Assembly: GCA_045105235.1 (NCBI GenBank) | Contig: JBGCDH010000002.1 | Location: 1-64,000, forward strand | Source of the DNA: GCA-2684655 sp045105235 | GTDB lineage: Bacteria; Planctomycetota; UBA1135; UBA2386 | DNA length: 64,000 bases | Direction: 5' to 3' | Part shown: positions 41,661-49,359 of the stretch, piece by piece | Layout of the letters: every line of letters begins with the position of its first letter | How positions within the stretch are numbered: position 1 is the first letter of the stretch | Position numbers and translations under genes: made by a program | The notes under the pieces: model-generated | The model's input: only the letters and a program-made list of their open reading frames with translations | What the model was told of the DNA's origin: nothing | The model's database searches: none

Positions 41661-42343
41661 TAGATCAGCCCGAGCGTGTCGGCCATCCGCCAGGTCAAGA
41701 ACACCAGCAGGACCTGCCAGCCGATCCATAGAGCCATGTTCTGCTGCAGCGGTGCTAGTCGAACATCGCGCAGCAGCAGGCGGTTGATGTGGCTTAGCGC
41801 GAGAGCCATGGCAAGAACCAGCAGCGTGATGCGGACTGCGCTGCTCGGCATCGCAGCAGCGCCGCTTGTGGCGCCTGGCATGGTCAACGACAGAAACCAG
41901 TAGATCGGTGCAAAGCCGAGCGTGAAGAGGGCGGCCGCGGCTGGGATGACCAGCGCGATCGTCAGGTATTGGGCTGGATGCAGTGCGATGCCGAGGTAGC
42001 TGCCAAAGACCTGTAGCGATGGATAGCACAGCAGCACGGAACCGAGGAAGAGCATGGCGACGTGCGCGATTCGTTCGAGGCCATCGACGAGCGCAAACGG
42101 CACGGCGGCCAGTACGCTGCACGTCAACAGAGTCGCCAGCAGTGCGCGCAGCTCGAACCCGCGTTCCATGTTGGCTGCCAGGCGGCGGCGTTCGCCGAGC
42201 ACGATGTCGAGCATGCGGTGCGGGCGGCGTAGGGTCGCGGCGACCGAGAGTTCGTCGTATTCGAATGGAACGGCTGGTGTGTCGCCGGCATTCGCCGATG
42301 GGGGTGAGGAGGGCGGGAGGTCGGGTGGGGGTGCTGCGCTCAT
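41660..42343 (-). CDS. Multi-pass membrane protein of unknown function, first of a coupled pair
   Basis: 227 residues from ATG 42343 (MSAAPPPDLPPSS). The first ~50 residues are a Pro-rich cytoplasmic tail, then LRRPHRMLDIVLGERRRLA. The helices that follow are LLATLLTCSVLAAVPFALVD, AMLFLGSVLLCYPSLQVFGS, LTIALVIPAAAALFTLGFAP, ITLLVLAMALALSHINRLLL and ALWIGWQVLLVFLTWRMADT. The second and third helices resemble those of the downstream partner, so the two may be distant paralogues forming one complex. Start and stop overlap implies equal production. Function unknown. Confidence 0.65.
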   Translation of the reverse strand: MSAAPPPDLPPSSPPSANAGDTPAVPFEYDELSVAATLRRPHRMLDIVLGERRRLAANMERGFELRALLATLLTCSVLAAVPFALVDGLERIAHVAMLFLGSVLLCYPSLQVFGSYLGIALHPAQYLTIALVIPAAAALFTLGFAPIYWFLSLTMPGATSGAAAMPSSAVRITLLVLAMALALSHINRLLLRDVRLAPLQQNMALWIGWQVLLVFLTWRMADTLGLI

Positions 42344-42709
42344 GCGTGCTTTGCATTGCAAACCTGCGACCTTATCACGCTAGGTTTGGATTGCAAAGTG
42401 GTTGGTTTCACGGCGCTTGTTTGCTCCTTAGCGTTTGCTCGTCGGTGCGTAACCCGGGTGGAACTCCTCGATATGAAAGGGATTGCATGCCTAGATGGCT
42501 CGGAAGAAGCCTGCGGGCTTGGCGAACCCCTTCCCTTCGAACATCATTTCGTCGGTCGCTACGCACTTCCTGCCAATCTTGTGCGGCTGCTTCCGTAGCG
42601 ACCACTGATCTTGCGAGGCCCGAGCCGCGCGGGGTCATGCCCTCTTACCGCGTCCGAGCCGGACCTCCGACCCAGCTGCCAGCCCACGCCCGACCCATAC
42701 ATCCGTCAG
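42344..42709. other. Intergenic stretch between divergent membrane-pair and kinase genes
   Basis: No supported gene. It must hold the promoters of both divergent units. The part at 42350-42500 is less GC-rich than its surroundings, as expected for a promoter region, but no -10/-35 pair stands out clearly. Confidence 0.35.
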
Positions 42710-44839
42710 ATGAGCGACGCCAATCCAAGCGAGCCTGCTGATCCAGTCGGTGGCGCCGCCAAAGGCCCTGGCCCGGTTGCCCCAAGCTGGGAAGCCTTCT
42801 ACCGCGACTACCGCAAGCCGGGTTTCGTCGAAGGTTTTGAGATCACCAGCAAGCTCGGCGGCGGGATGTTCGGCCTGGTGTTCCGCGCGCGACGCACGTC
42901 GATCGGCAAGGACTACGCAATCAAGTTCTTGCAGGTGGACGACACGGAGGTGCGGCGAGCCGTTCTGTCCGAGCTCGAGCAGGTGAAATACTTCGCGCAG
43001 ATCGACCACCCCAATCTGGTGTCGATCGAGGACCGCGGCGAAGTGCACGGGATCCCATACCTGGTCATGGCGTTTGCAGGCACCGACACGCTGCGCGACG
43101 TCATGCCGCTCGATCGCGACGGCCAGGGTTGTGCGCCGACCGCCGAAGAAAAGCCCGAGCTGTTGCGCGCGTTCTTGCAGGCGTGCCGCGGCCTCTCGGC
43201 GCTGCACGAACGTTCGCTCGTGCACTTCGACATCAAGCCCGCCAACGTATTCTTGAAGGGCGGTGTCGCCCGGCTCGGCGACTACGGCTTGAGCAAGCTT
43301 GTGACGCACTCGCGAGGCAGCCTATCGTTGGGGCGGGGCACGCCCTACTACATGGCGCCGGAGATGTTGCAGCGCAAAGGCGACGCGCGCAGCGATATCT
43401 ATTCACTCGGCATCATGCTCTACGAGCTGCTTTGCGGGCAGGTGCCGTTCAGTGGCGACAGCGAATGGGAAGTGCTCAAGAAGCACGAGCACGAAGCGCC
43501 CGAGCTGCCAGCACATCTCACGCCGACCGAGCGCGAGGTGCTGCAGCGCTGCTTGGCCAAGCGGCCGGAGGATCGCTTTGCCTCGGTTCAAGAACTGGTG
43601 CAGGCTTTCGGCGCTCCTCAGAGTCCGGGGGCGGCGACTTGGTCCGATGTGCGCAGTGGCCTCGGTGCATCGAGTGTGGGCGCGAGTGCTCGGGTCGCGC
43701 CGCCGCTGCCTGGTGCTGCGCAGGCTCGCGCCGAGCGTCCAGGCTCAGGTGCCGACGATGCGGCGCAGCAAGAGGCATCATCGGCAGAGCAAACGGCCGA
43801 CGACGACCATCCCTACCGCAAGGCATGGGAGCACGCGACCAAGAACAGCCGCGAGGCCATGCACCGCGCCGTTCGCGAGGCCAAGCAGGCGGCCGGCCAA
43901 GCGGCCAGCCAGGCGAAGGAAGCCGTCCAGCGCACGCGCACCTACTCTGTTCGCCGTTGGAAGGCGATGAAGGAGCTGCATCGTTCGCGCCGTACTTCGA
44001 GCGAGCGTCAGCAAATGCAGAAGATGGCGGCTGCGATCGTGCGGCCTGCCAAGCAAGGCCTCAAAAAAGCGTCGAGCGGCGCGGCGAGCGTGTTCCGCTA
44101 CGCGATCGTCATCGCGCTTTCGCTGGCGCTGGCGCTTGGCGTCATTGCCGTCGTGCTGATGACGTTCCTCGGCGCCGAGTTGACCGGCAGTGACGGGCCA
44201 CAGCCGACCTTCGGCAGTTCTGATAGCTCCGCGGGGGGGCAATCGAGCGCGATGGCCTTCGCGTCGACTTCGAGCAGCCGACCGACCTTCTCATCGTGGA
44301 CGACCTATAGCCACCAGGAGCGGCTCGTCTCCACGGCGGAGCCAGGCTGGGCCAGAGAGACTTCGGAACGCGCTGCCAAGCGAGGGCTGATGCGCCACAT
44401 CGAGCGGCTGCGAACGGCCGCGCCGTTTTCGGTGGAGGCGCGCACCCAAACCGACTCTTGGCCGCGCTTCTTCGAGGGGCCCGCAGAGCTGCGCAACAAC
44501 CACCTGCGCAAGGATCTGGAGCAGCTGCTGCTGGTCTCCCGACCAAAGAATGGTGCAGTCAGCGCCTACTTCACCCAGGGTGCGGCCGCGATGGCCATCG
44601 CCGCGCGTCGCATGAGCGAAGTCGATTGGTACGACGCCAAGGAAGCCCGCAAGGGGCTACGCCTGCACAACCTGCTTGCCAAGGCCACCGGCTGCCGCGA
44701 CATCGTCGCCGTGGACGGCAACCTGCAGCCGGCAGAGCGCGCGGCCGTCAACGGCTCGCTCGGCTCACTCTGGCTGTGGTTCGTCAACGAGTTCGCCCAC
44801 ACCGAGCGGACCTGGCGCGCCTACAATAAGCTGCTCTAG
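42710..44839 (+). CDS. Membrane Ser/Thr protein kinase with HFD catalytic loop
   Basis: 709 residues from ATG 42710 (MSDANPSEPADPVGG). Kinase domain ~44-305: TSKLGGGMFGLVFRARRTS, Lys72 in YAIKFLQ, the catalytic loop VHFDIKPANVFL (~172) with Phe in place of the usual Arg, DYG in place of DFG (ARLGDYGLSKL), GTPYYMAPEML and SDIYSLGIMLYELLCGQVPF. A Gln/Ala-rich helical stretch (~390-440: EAKQAAGQAASQAKEAVQRT) precedes one membrane helix (~463-488). The outer ~200 residues have no recognised fold. Key Lys and Asp are kept, so it should be active. It stands alone. Confidence 0.9.
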   Translation: MSDANPSEPADPVGGAAKGPGPVAPSWEAFYRDYRKPGFVEGFEITSKLGGGMFGLVFRARRTSIGKDYAIKFLQVDDTEVRRAVLSELEQVKYFAQIDHPNLVSIEDRGEVHGIPYLVMAFAGTDTLRDVMPLDRDGQGCAPTAEEKPELLRAFLQACRGLSALHERSLVHFDIKPANVFLKGGVARLGDYGLSKLVTHSRGSLSLGRGTPYYMAPEMLQRKGDARSDIYSLGIMLYELLCGQVPFSGDSEWEVLKKHEHEAPELPAHLTPTEREVLQRCLAKRPEDRFASVQELVQAFGAPQSPGAATWSDVRSGLGASSVGASARVAPPLPGAAQARAERPGSGADDAAQQEASSAEQTADDDHPYRKAWEHATKNSREAMHRAVREAKQAAGQAASQAKEAVQRTRTYSVRRWKAMKELHRSRRTSSERQQMQKMAAAIVRPAKQGLKKASSGAASVFRYAIVIALSLALALGVIAVVLMTFLGAELTGSDGPQPTFGSSDSSAGGQSSAMAFASTSSSRPTFSSWTTYSHQERLVSTAEPGWARETSERAAKRGLMRHIERLRTAAPFSVEARTQTDSWPRFFEGPAELRNNHLRKDLEQLLLVSRPKNGAVSAYFTQGAAAMAIAARRMSEVDWYDAKEARKGLRLHNLLAKATGCRDIVAVDGNLQPAERAAVNGSLGSLWLWFVNEFAHTERTWRAYNKLL

Positions 44840-44850
44840 GAGGCGATAGA

Positions 44851-44871
44851 GCAGCGGTCGCGCGGCGCTGC
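44851..44871. terminator. Hairpin between convergent kinase and aminopeptidase genes
   Basis: GCAGCG at 44851-44856 pairs with CGCTGC at 44866-44871, 9-base loop. It lies in the 39-base gap between two convergent stop codons. There is no T-run, so it is only a candidate terminator. Confidence 0.35.
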
Positions 44872-44878
44872 CAGGCGG

Positions 44879-46807
44879 CTACTTCTCGCTGCTGCGCCAG
44901 CGGTTGTTGTCGCGGTCGGCGTCGATCGTGGCGATGTCCGGATCCAGCACGACCTCGGTGGCCTGGCCCGCAAACGTCAGTTCGACGCGCTTGGTCTGCC
45001 ACCACTTGGCTTCGTCGATCGTCTTGCGCTTGGTGCTGCCGTCGGCCAGCGTCACCAACACGGTTGTCGGCATGACCGCGCGGCCGCGGTCTTCGACCAC
45101 CACCGTAAAGCTGTCGCCGTCCTGCTTGACCTCGGCGATGGCCTGATCGAGCTGCCACTCCTCAAAGAACCACGTGCGGAAGTAGGGCTCGAGGTCGCGT
45201 TCGGCAACGCGCGCAAAGCTGCGGAAGAAGTCGTACGGGTAGGGGTGCTTAAAGGCCCAGTCGTTGGCGTATTCGCGGAACGCCTGGAAGAACTTGTCGT
45301 CGCCGATCAGGCCGCGCAGCTGGTGCAGGATCGCAGCGGTCTTGCTGTAGCTGGCAAAGCCAAAGCTGTCGGTGCCGTAGGTGTCGCCGTGGCGCATGCA
45401 GACGACGTCGCCGCCGCGTCCGATCACCATGCCGGCGCGCAGCACGGCCTGCTTGCCGCCGTTGCTGCGGTCGCGGAAGTCGTCGCGGCACAGCGTCGTC
45501 CAAAACGACGTGAAGCCTTCGTCTTGCCACGCGTAGCGCTTCTCGTTGCTGCCGAGCAGCATCGGAAACCACATGTGGATCAGCTCGTGCGCGATCGTGC
45601 CGGCCGGTCGCCGGCCGCCGATGATCGTCATCATCGGATACTCCATGCCGCCGCCGATGATGCCTTCGCACGCGGTCATGTGCGGCCACGGGTAGGGATA
45701 CACGTGCTTGGACATGTATTCGATCGTGTGGCGCGCGTATTCGGCGCCTCGCACCCAGTCGCCGGCGTTCTTTTCGAACACCGAGTGGATCATGCACGTG
45801 CCGTCCTGGCCGGCGCCGTGCTTGTCCTTGATGACGGCGTGCGTCGCGTCCCAGAGGTAGGTGCGGCCGAGGCTGACGGCCGCGTCACGCACCTGCTCGG
45901 CGTGGAACTTCCACGTCAGCTTGCCCGATTCCGACGAACGTGTTGCGTTGCCGGCTTCGACGTCATCGGCGTCGACGATGTGCACGACGTCACGCTGTTC
46001 GCGCGCTTGGTCGAGTCGCTCGAGCGCCTTGTCGGTTAGCACGTCCTTGGGGTTTTGCAGCACGCCGGTCGCGCGCACGATGTAGCCCTCGGGCGCCGTG
46101 ATCGCGAGATCGTAGTCGGAGTAGTCCATGTAGAACTCGCCGTTGCCGCGGTAGGGATCGGCGACCCAGCCTTCCACGTCGTCGTAGACGGCAAACTGCG
46201 GATACCAGTAGCCAAGGTAGATGACGCGGTCGCCTTCGTAGCCCATGCGCGGCGCGGTGCCGGCGCGCGGGATGTCGAACGCATAGTCGACCTCGATCGT
46301 CAGCTCGTTGCCGGGCTCAATCGACTCCGGCAGCCGCAGACGAAGCCGCGTGTCGCGCGCCTGCGCGCGGACTTTTTCGCCGTCGATGCGGACCTCGCCG
46401 AGCTCAAAACCGTTGGTCGTGCGGACCGTGCGCGTGCGCTGCTGGCCAGGCTTCATCAGGTCCTGGTAGAGGTGTACGAGCAGCGTGTTGAGCTCGTCCG
46501 GCGAGCGATTGATGTAGGTCATCTTCGCGGTGCCGGCGATGCGCGAGTTCTCCGGATCGACCTCGATGGCGATGTCGTAGCGGGCCGAGTTGGACCAGTA
46601 CTTATCGCCCGGGTGGCCGACGGCGGTGCGCGTCCCGTTCTGGATCGCCGTTTGGAATTCGGCGGGCAGATCGATGGGGTAGGGCACGACGCGCGGCGTC
46701 GCAGCGGCGCCGGCCGGGGCTTGCGCGCGGGCGAAGATCGGCAGCGCTAGGCCGGCCAGGACGGAGAGTGGAACGTGGAGCAATCGGCGGGTTGGAGCCA
46801 TGGGCAT
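44879..46807 (-). CDS. Exported M1-family metallo-aminopeptidase
   Basis: 642 residues from ATG 46807 (a second ATG lies two codons later). Signal peptide ~1-28 (VPLSVLAGLALPIFARA). M1 core: GGMEYPMMTIIGGRR (the exopeptidase motif, GGMEYP in place of GAMEN), the zinc site HELIHMWFPMLLG with the third ligand Glu in DEGFTSFW, and YSKTAAILHQLRGLIGDDKF. The N-terminal beta domain is seen in YDIAIEVDPENSRIAGTAKM. The end (TVVVEDRGRAVMPTTVLVTL) is a small beta domain. It removes N-terminal residues from peptides in the periplasm or outside. It is divergent from the second ECF sigma gene. Confidence 0.93.
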   Translation of the reverse strand: MPMAPTRRLLHVPLSVLAGLALPIFARAQAPAGAAATPRVVPYPIDLPAEFQTAIQNGTRTAVGHPGDKYWSNSARYDIAIEVDPENSRIAGTAKMTYINRSPDELNTLLVHLYQDLMKPGQQRTRTVRTTNGFELGEVRIDGEKVRAQARDTRLRLRLPESIEPGNELTIEVDYAFDIPRAGTAPRMGYEGDRVIYLGYWYPQFAVYDDVEGWVADPYRGNGEFYMDYSDYDLAITAPEGYIVRATGVLQNPKDVLTDKALERLDQAREQRDVVHIVDADDVEAGNATRSSESGKLTWKFHAEQVRDAAVSLGRTYLWDATHAVIKDKHGAGQDGTCMIHSVFEKNAGDWVRGAEYARHTIEYMSKHVYPYPWPHMTACEGIIGGGMEYPMMTIIGGRRPAGTIAHELIHMWFPMLLGSNEKRYAWQDEGFTSFWTTLCRDDFRDRSNGGKQAVLRAGMVIGRGGDVVCMRHGDTYGTDSFGFASYSKTAAILHQLRGLIGDDKFFQAFREYANDWAFKHPYPYDFFRSFARVAERDLEPYFRTWFFEEWQLDQAIAEVKQDGDSFTVVVEDRGRAVMPTTVLVTLADGSTKRKTIDEAKWWQTKRVELTFAGQATEVVLDPDIATIDADRDNNRWRSSEK

Positions 46808-46944
46808 TCTGTTGCGGGGTCGAGCGATTAGTTTCGAGCAGTGGCGCGCTCCGACAACCCCGCAGATGCCCCATGCGCGTCACGGCGCCTCGGCAGAATC
46901 GGGAAAAGCTGGATACTCTGTGCGTTCCGAGGCGGGTAGCAGAC

Positions 46945-47628
46945 ATGCACATCTTGACAACAGCGGCGGGCGACGCCGATTGGCGCGGCGCGGACCGCCG
47001 CCGTGCCTGGTTGCCAAATAGGCCGCCTGCGACGCCGCCAGCCCGGCGCCCAGCCGAGCAGTTGTCTGGGCCGCTGGCAGCAGAATCCTCCCGGTCGGCA
47101 GGCGATGCGCAGTCCCGAGCGGCGACGCAGCCCGATTGCACCGCGTTCGATGCGGCTTGCGTGTCGCAGCATTTGGCGCCTCTGTATCGATACGCCTGCG
47201 CCCTGGGGGCGGATTCGGACCAGGCGCGTGATCTCTGCCAGGAGGCTTTCGTCGCGGCCTGGCGCAAACAAAAGCAGTCCCTGCCGCCGGCGGCGCTGGC
47301 GAGCTTCTTGCGGCGTGCGGCGCGGTTTGCCTTTCTTCAGTCTCGCCGCAAGGACCGACGTCAAGAAGTCGCGGTGCTGCGCGAGGTCGATGCCATCTGG
47401 TCGGCTCCGGACCCGGATCACGATCACGACGCTCGCGTTGCAGCCGTGCGCGCCTGTGTCGCGCAGCTCAAGGGTCGTGCGGCCGAGGCGGTGCGCTGCA
47501 CGTATGGTCTCGGTCACGGCCGCGAGCAGGTTGCGGCGACGCTCGGGATGAAGCCGAACGGAGTCAAAACGCTGCTGGCGCGCACCCGCCGCTGGTTGGC
47601 CCGGTGCATCGAAGGGAGGCAGTCATGA
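46945..47628 (+). CDS. ECF-type RNA polymerase sigma factor
   Basis: 227 residues from ATG 46945 (MHILTTAAGDADWRG); ATG 46873 is an in-frame alternative. Region 2: YRYACALGADSDQARDLCQE with AFVAAWRKQKQ and ASFLRRAARFAFLQSRRKDR. Region 4: LKGRAAEAVRCTYGLGHGRE and QVAATLGMKPNGVKTLLART, a standard helix-turn-helix with WLARC. The first ~60 residues are a Pro/Ala/Arg-rich extension. The stop overlaps the next start (ATGA), which links it to the putative anti-sigma gene behind it. Confidence 0.9.
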   Translation: MHILTTAAGDADWRGADRRRAWLPNRPPATPPARRPAEQLSGPLAAESSRSAGDAQSRAATQPDCTAFDAACVSQHLAPLYRYACALGADSDQARDLCQEAFVAAWRKQKQSLPPAALASFLRRAARFAFLQSRRKDRRQEVAVLREVDAIWSAPDPDHDHDARVAAVRACVAQLKGRAAEAVRCTYGLGHGREQVAATLGMKPNGVKTLLARTRRWLARCIEGRQS

Positions 47629-49112
47629 GCGGTCGCCACGAGCACGTGCTGGCACAGGCGCGGGAACGCGTCCTGGATGCCGAGCTTCGCGCCGCGTTTG
47701 GCGATGCGCCGGATCGAGGTCTGCGGGAGGCCATCGTCCGCCAGCTGGCGGTTGTTCGAGAGGAACGATCCGATGCGTACGCTGGCGGTACCGATCTTGG
47801 CGGTACCGATCCTGGCGAGGCCGATCCTGGAGAGGCCGTTGCCGTCGGCTCGCACGGTCGCCGGCGCGCGCTGACGACCACGATGGTCGCTCTCGCGGCT
47901 TTCGTTGTTGTGGCCATCGCGCTGTTTGCGCGTTGGCGCGAAGACGCGGCCGGACGGGATGGGGTGGCAGCGCATGGCGAGCAGGACCCGCGTCCTCCGC
48001 AGCAATCGCAGCCGCCATCCCCAGCCGTCGTGTCGATCACGGACGGCGACATCGTCGACGATCTGGCGAACGTGCGCGACCCGCTGCCCACGGCGCAGGC
48101 TTGGTCGGAGCGCGCGGTTTGGCTCGCGGACCGGGCCGGCTGCGGGGTGATCGCGACAATGCCCGAAGGGGCTGCGGAGCGGCCCGCCAAGCTAGGCGAC
48201 GTCGATGCGCGCGTGTCGTGTGCGCGGCAGGCGTTGGCGCAGCTCGCGACCGAAGCCGGCGTCGGTTTGCATGTGCACGGCCGCAACGTTTGCTTCTATG
48301 GTTCGGCTGCGAGCGGTTTGCCGCACGATGTTCGCGTGTCGCTGCAGGCGCCGGCGATGTCGCTGACCGACTTCTGCAAGCAGCTGCATGCGCGTTGCGG
48401 GGTTTCGGTGGTAGCGCCGGCAGGGCTCGCCGGGACGATGCGGCTAGACGTGCACGAGGCCCACTGGTGGGCGCTGTTGACAGCGGTTGCGCGTGCGCTC
48501 GATCTTGAGCTAGTTGGCTGCGGCTCGGTCTTCACGCTGCGTTCGGACAACGCTCGCGCGCCAGCCGCCGATAGCTGGATGATCCAAACGAACGGGCACT
48601 TCGCACCGGTTCAGGATCTCTTGGCGACCTACGCGCAGCTCGAAGAACGCAACTTTGTCATCGAGCCGACTGTTGTCGGCACGGTGCTTCTGAACAGTCG
48701 GCAGGCGTTCGCGTCGGGGCTGCTGGGCGGCATGATGGCGGCGGTCGGAGCACAGGCACGGGAGGAGGGGCGCTCCGTTGTCAGGCTGACGACTCCAGAT
48801 GCGGCCGTTTCGGATCGCGCGGCTGGATCGTCCGCTGGGTCTTCCCCTGGGTCTTCCGCTGGGGCGACTGCCGACACGGCGACGATAGCGCGCGAAGCGG
48901 TTGCGTGCAGTGACGCTGCTGCCTCGCTGCTGAGGCGGATGGAAGCTCCAGGCGGCGACCTCGACGGTCTGGTGGCAGGCGGCCGCGGCGGCACGGCGCT
49001 GGTCGTTTTTGCTCGTCGGGCGAGCCGGGCTGACCTGCTGCGCGCGATCGCAGCTTGCGTTGGCGTGTCGCTGCGCCATGACAAAAGCGGTCGCGTCGTG
49101 TTTCGGCCGTAG
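47625..49112 (+). CDS. Putative anti-sigma factor with secretin-N0/STN-like domains
   Basis: 495 residues from ATG 47625, overlapping the ECF sigma stop by 4 bases. Residues ~1-85 are cytoplasmic (LRAAFGDAPDRGLREAIVRQ and a Gly/Asp/Pro repeat, DLGGTDPGEADPGEA). One membrane helix is at ~87-108 (TTTMVALAAFVVVAIALFAR). Outside, ~220-305 reads as a secretin N0/STN domain: VSLQAPAMSLTDFCKQLHAR, CGVSVVAPAGLAGTMRLDVH, then EAHWWALLTAVARALDLELV and FTLR. A similar but weaker unit lies near the C-terminus (LLRAIAACVGVSLRHDKSGR). The coupling to a sigma gene makes an anti-sigma role likely. N0/STN domains mediate signalling in TonB-type transducers. Confidence 0.7.
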   Translation: MSGRHEHVLAQARERVLDAELRAAFGDAPDRGLREAIVRQLAVVREERSDAYAGGTDLGGTDPGEADPGEAVAVGSHGRRRALTTTMVALAAFVVVAIALFARWREDAAGRDGVAAHGEQDPRPPQQSQPPSPAVVSITDGDIVDDLANVRDPLPTAQAWSERAVWLADRAGCGVIATMPEGAAERPAKLGDVDARVSCARQALAQLATEAGVGLHVHGRNVCFYGSAASGLPHDVRVSLQAPAMSLTDFCKQLHARCGVSVVAPAGLAGTMRLDVHEAHWWALLTAVARALDLELVGCGSVFTLRSDNARAPAADSWMIQTNGHFAPVQDLLATYAQLEERNFVIEPTVVGTVLLNSRQAFASGLLGGMMAAVGAQAREEGRSVVRLTTPDAAVSDRAAGSSAGSSPGSSAGATADTATIAREAVACSDAAASLLRRMEAPGGDLDGLVAGGRGGTALVVFARRASRADLLRAIAACVGVSLRHDKSGRVVFRP

Positions 49113-49120
49113 CCGCCCGA

Positions 49121-49157
49121 TGGCCGTGACGCTCGACAGCGCGTCGGCGTCACGCCA
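49121..49157 (+). ncRNA. Candidate structured RNA in the leader of the reverse transcriptase gene
   Basis: A 15-bp stem with two single-base bulges (C49125, T49133) and a 5-base loop AGCGC. The left arm is TGGC-GTGACGC-CGAC and the right arm GTCG-GCGTCAC-GCCA. It starts 9 bases after the stop of the putative anti-sigma gene. Two smaller hairpins follow at 49212-49226 (CCGAGG/CCTCGG) and 49265-49279 (CGTGC/GCACG), all before the RT start chosen at 49360. Retron msr-msd RNAs are encoded in this position. It could also simply end the upstream transcript, though no T-run follows. Confidence 0.4.
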
Positions 49158-49359
49158 CGATGGAGCTGTCGCGTCCCGGGCCGAAGAGTGGACTCGCTCT
49201 ACCTCTTCTCTCCGAGGCTACCTCGGGGCAGTTCCGCATGACTTGTTCCAGCGCATGTCCCTAACGTGCCTCCCGCACGAAACGGACGTGCAAGACCCGC
49301 GTCGCCGGGGCGCGGCTCTTCTTTCTTGCTGGCTCGCCCGGTGCCCGAGAAGCTCGACG

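Noticed and set aside
49009..49359. Reading the RT from an earlier start codon
   Set aside because: The translation before 49360 is Cys/Arg/Ser-rich without RT-like character and would run through strong hairpins; kept only as a possible alternative.
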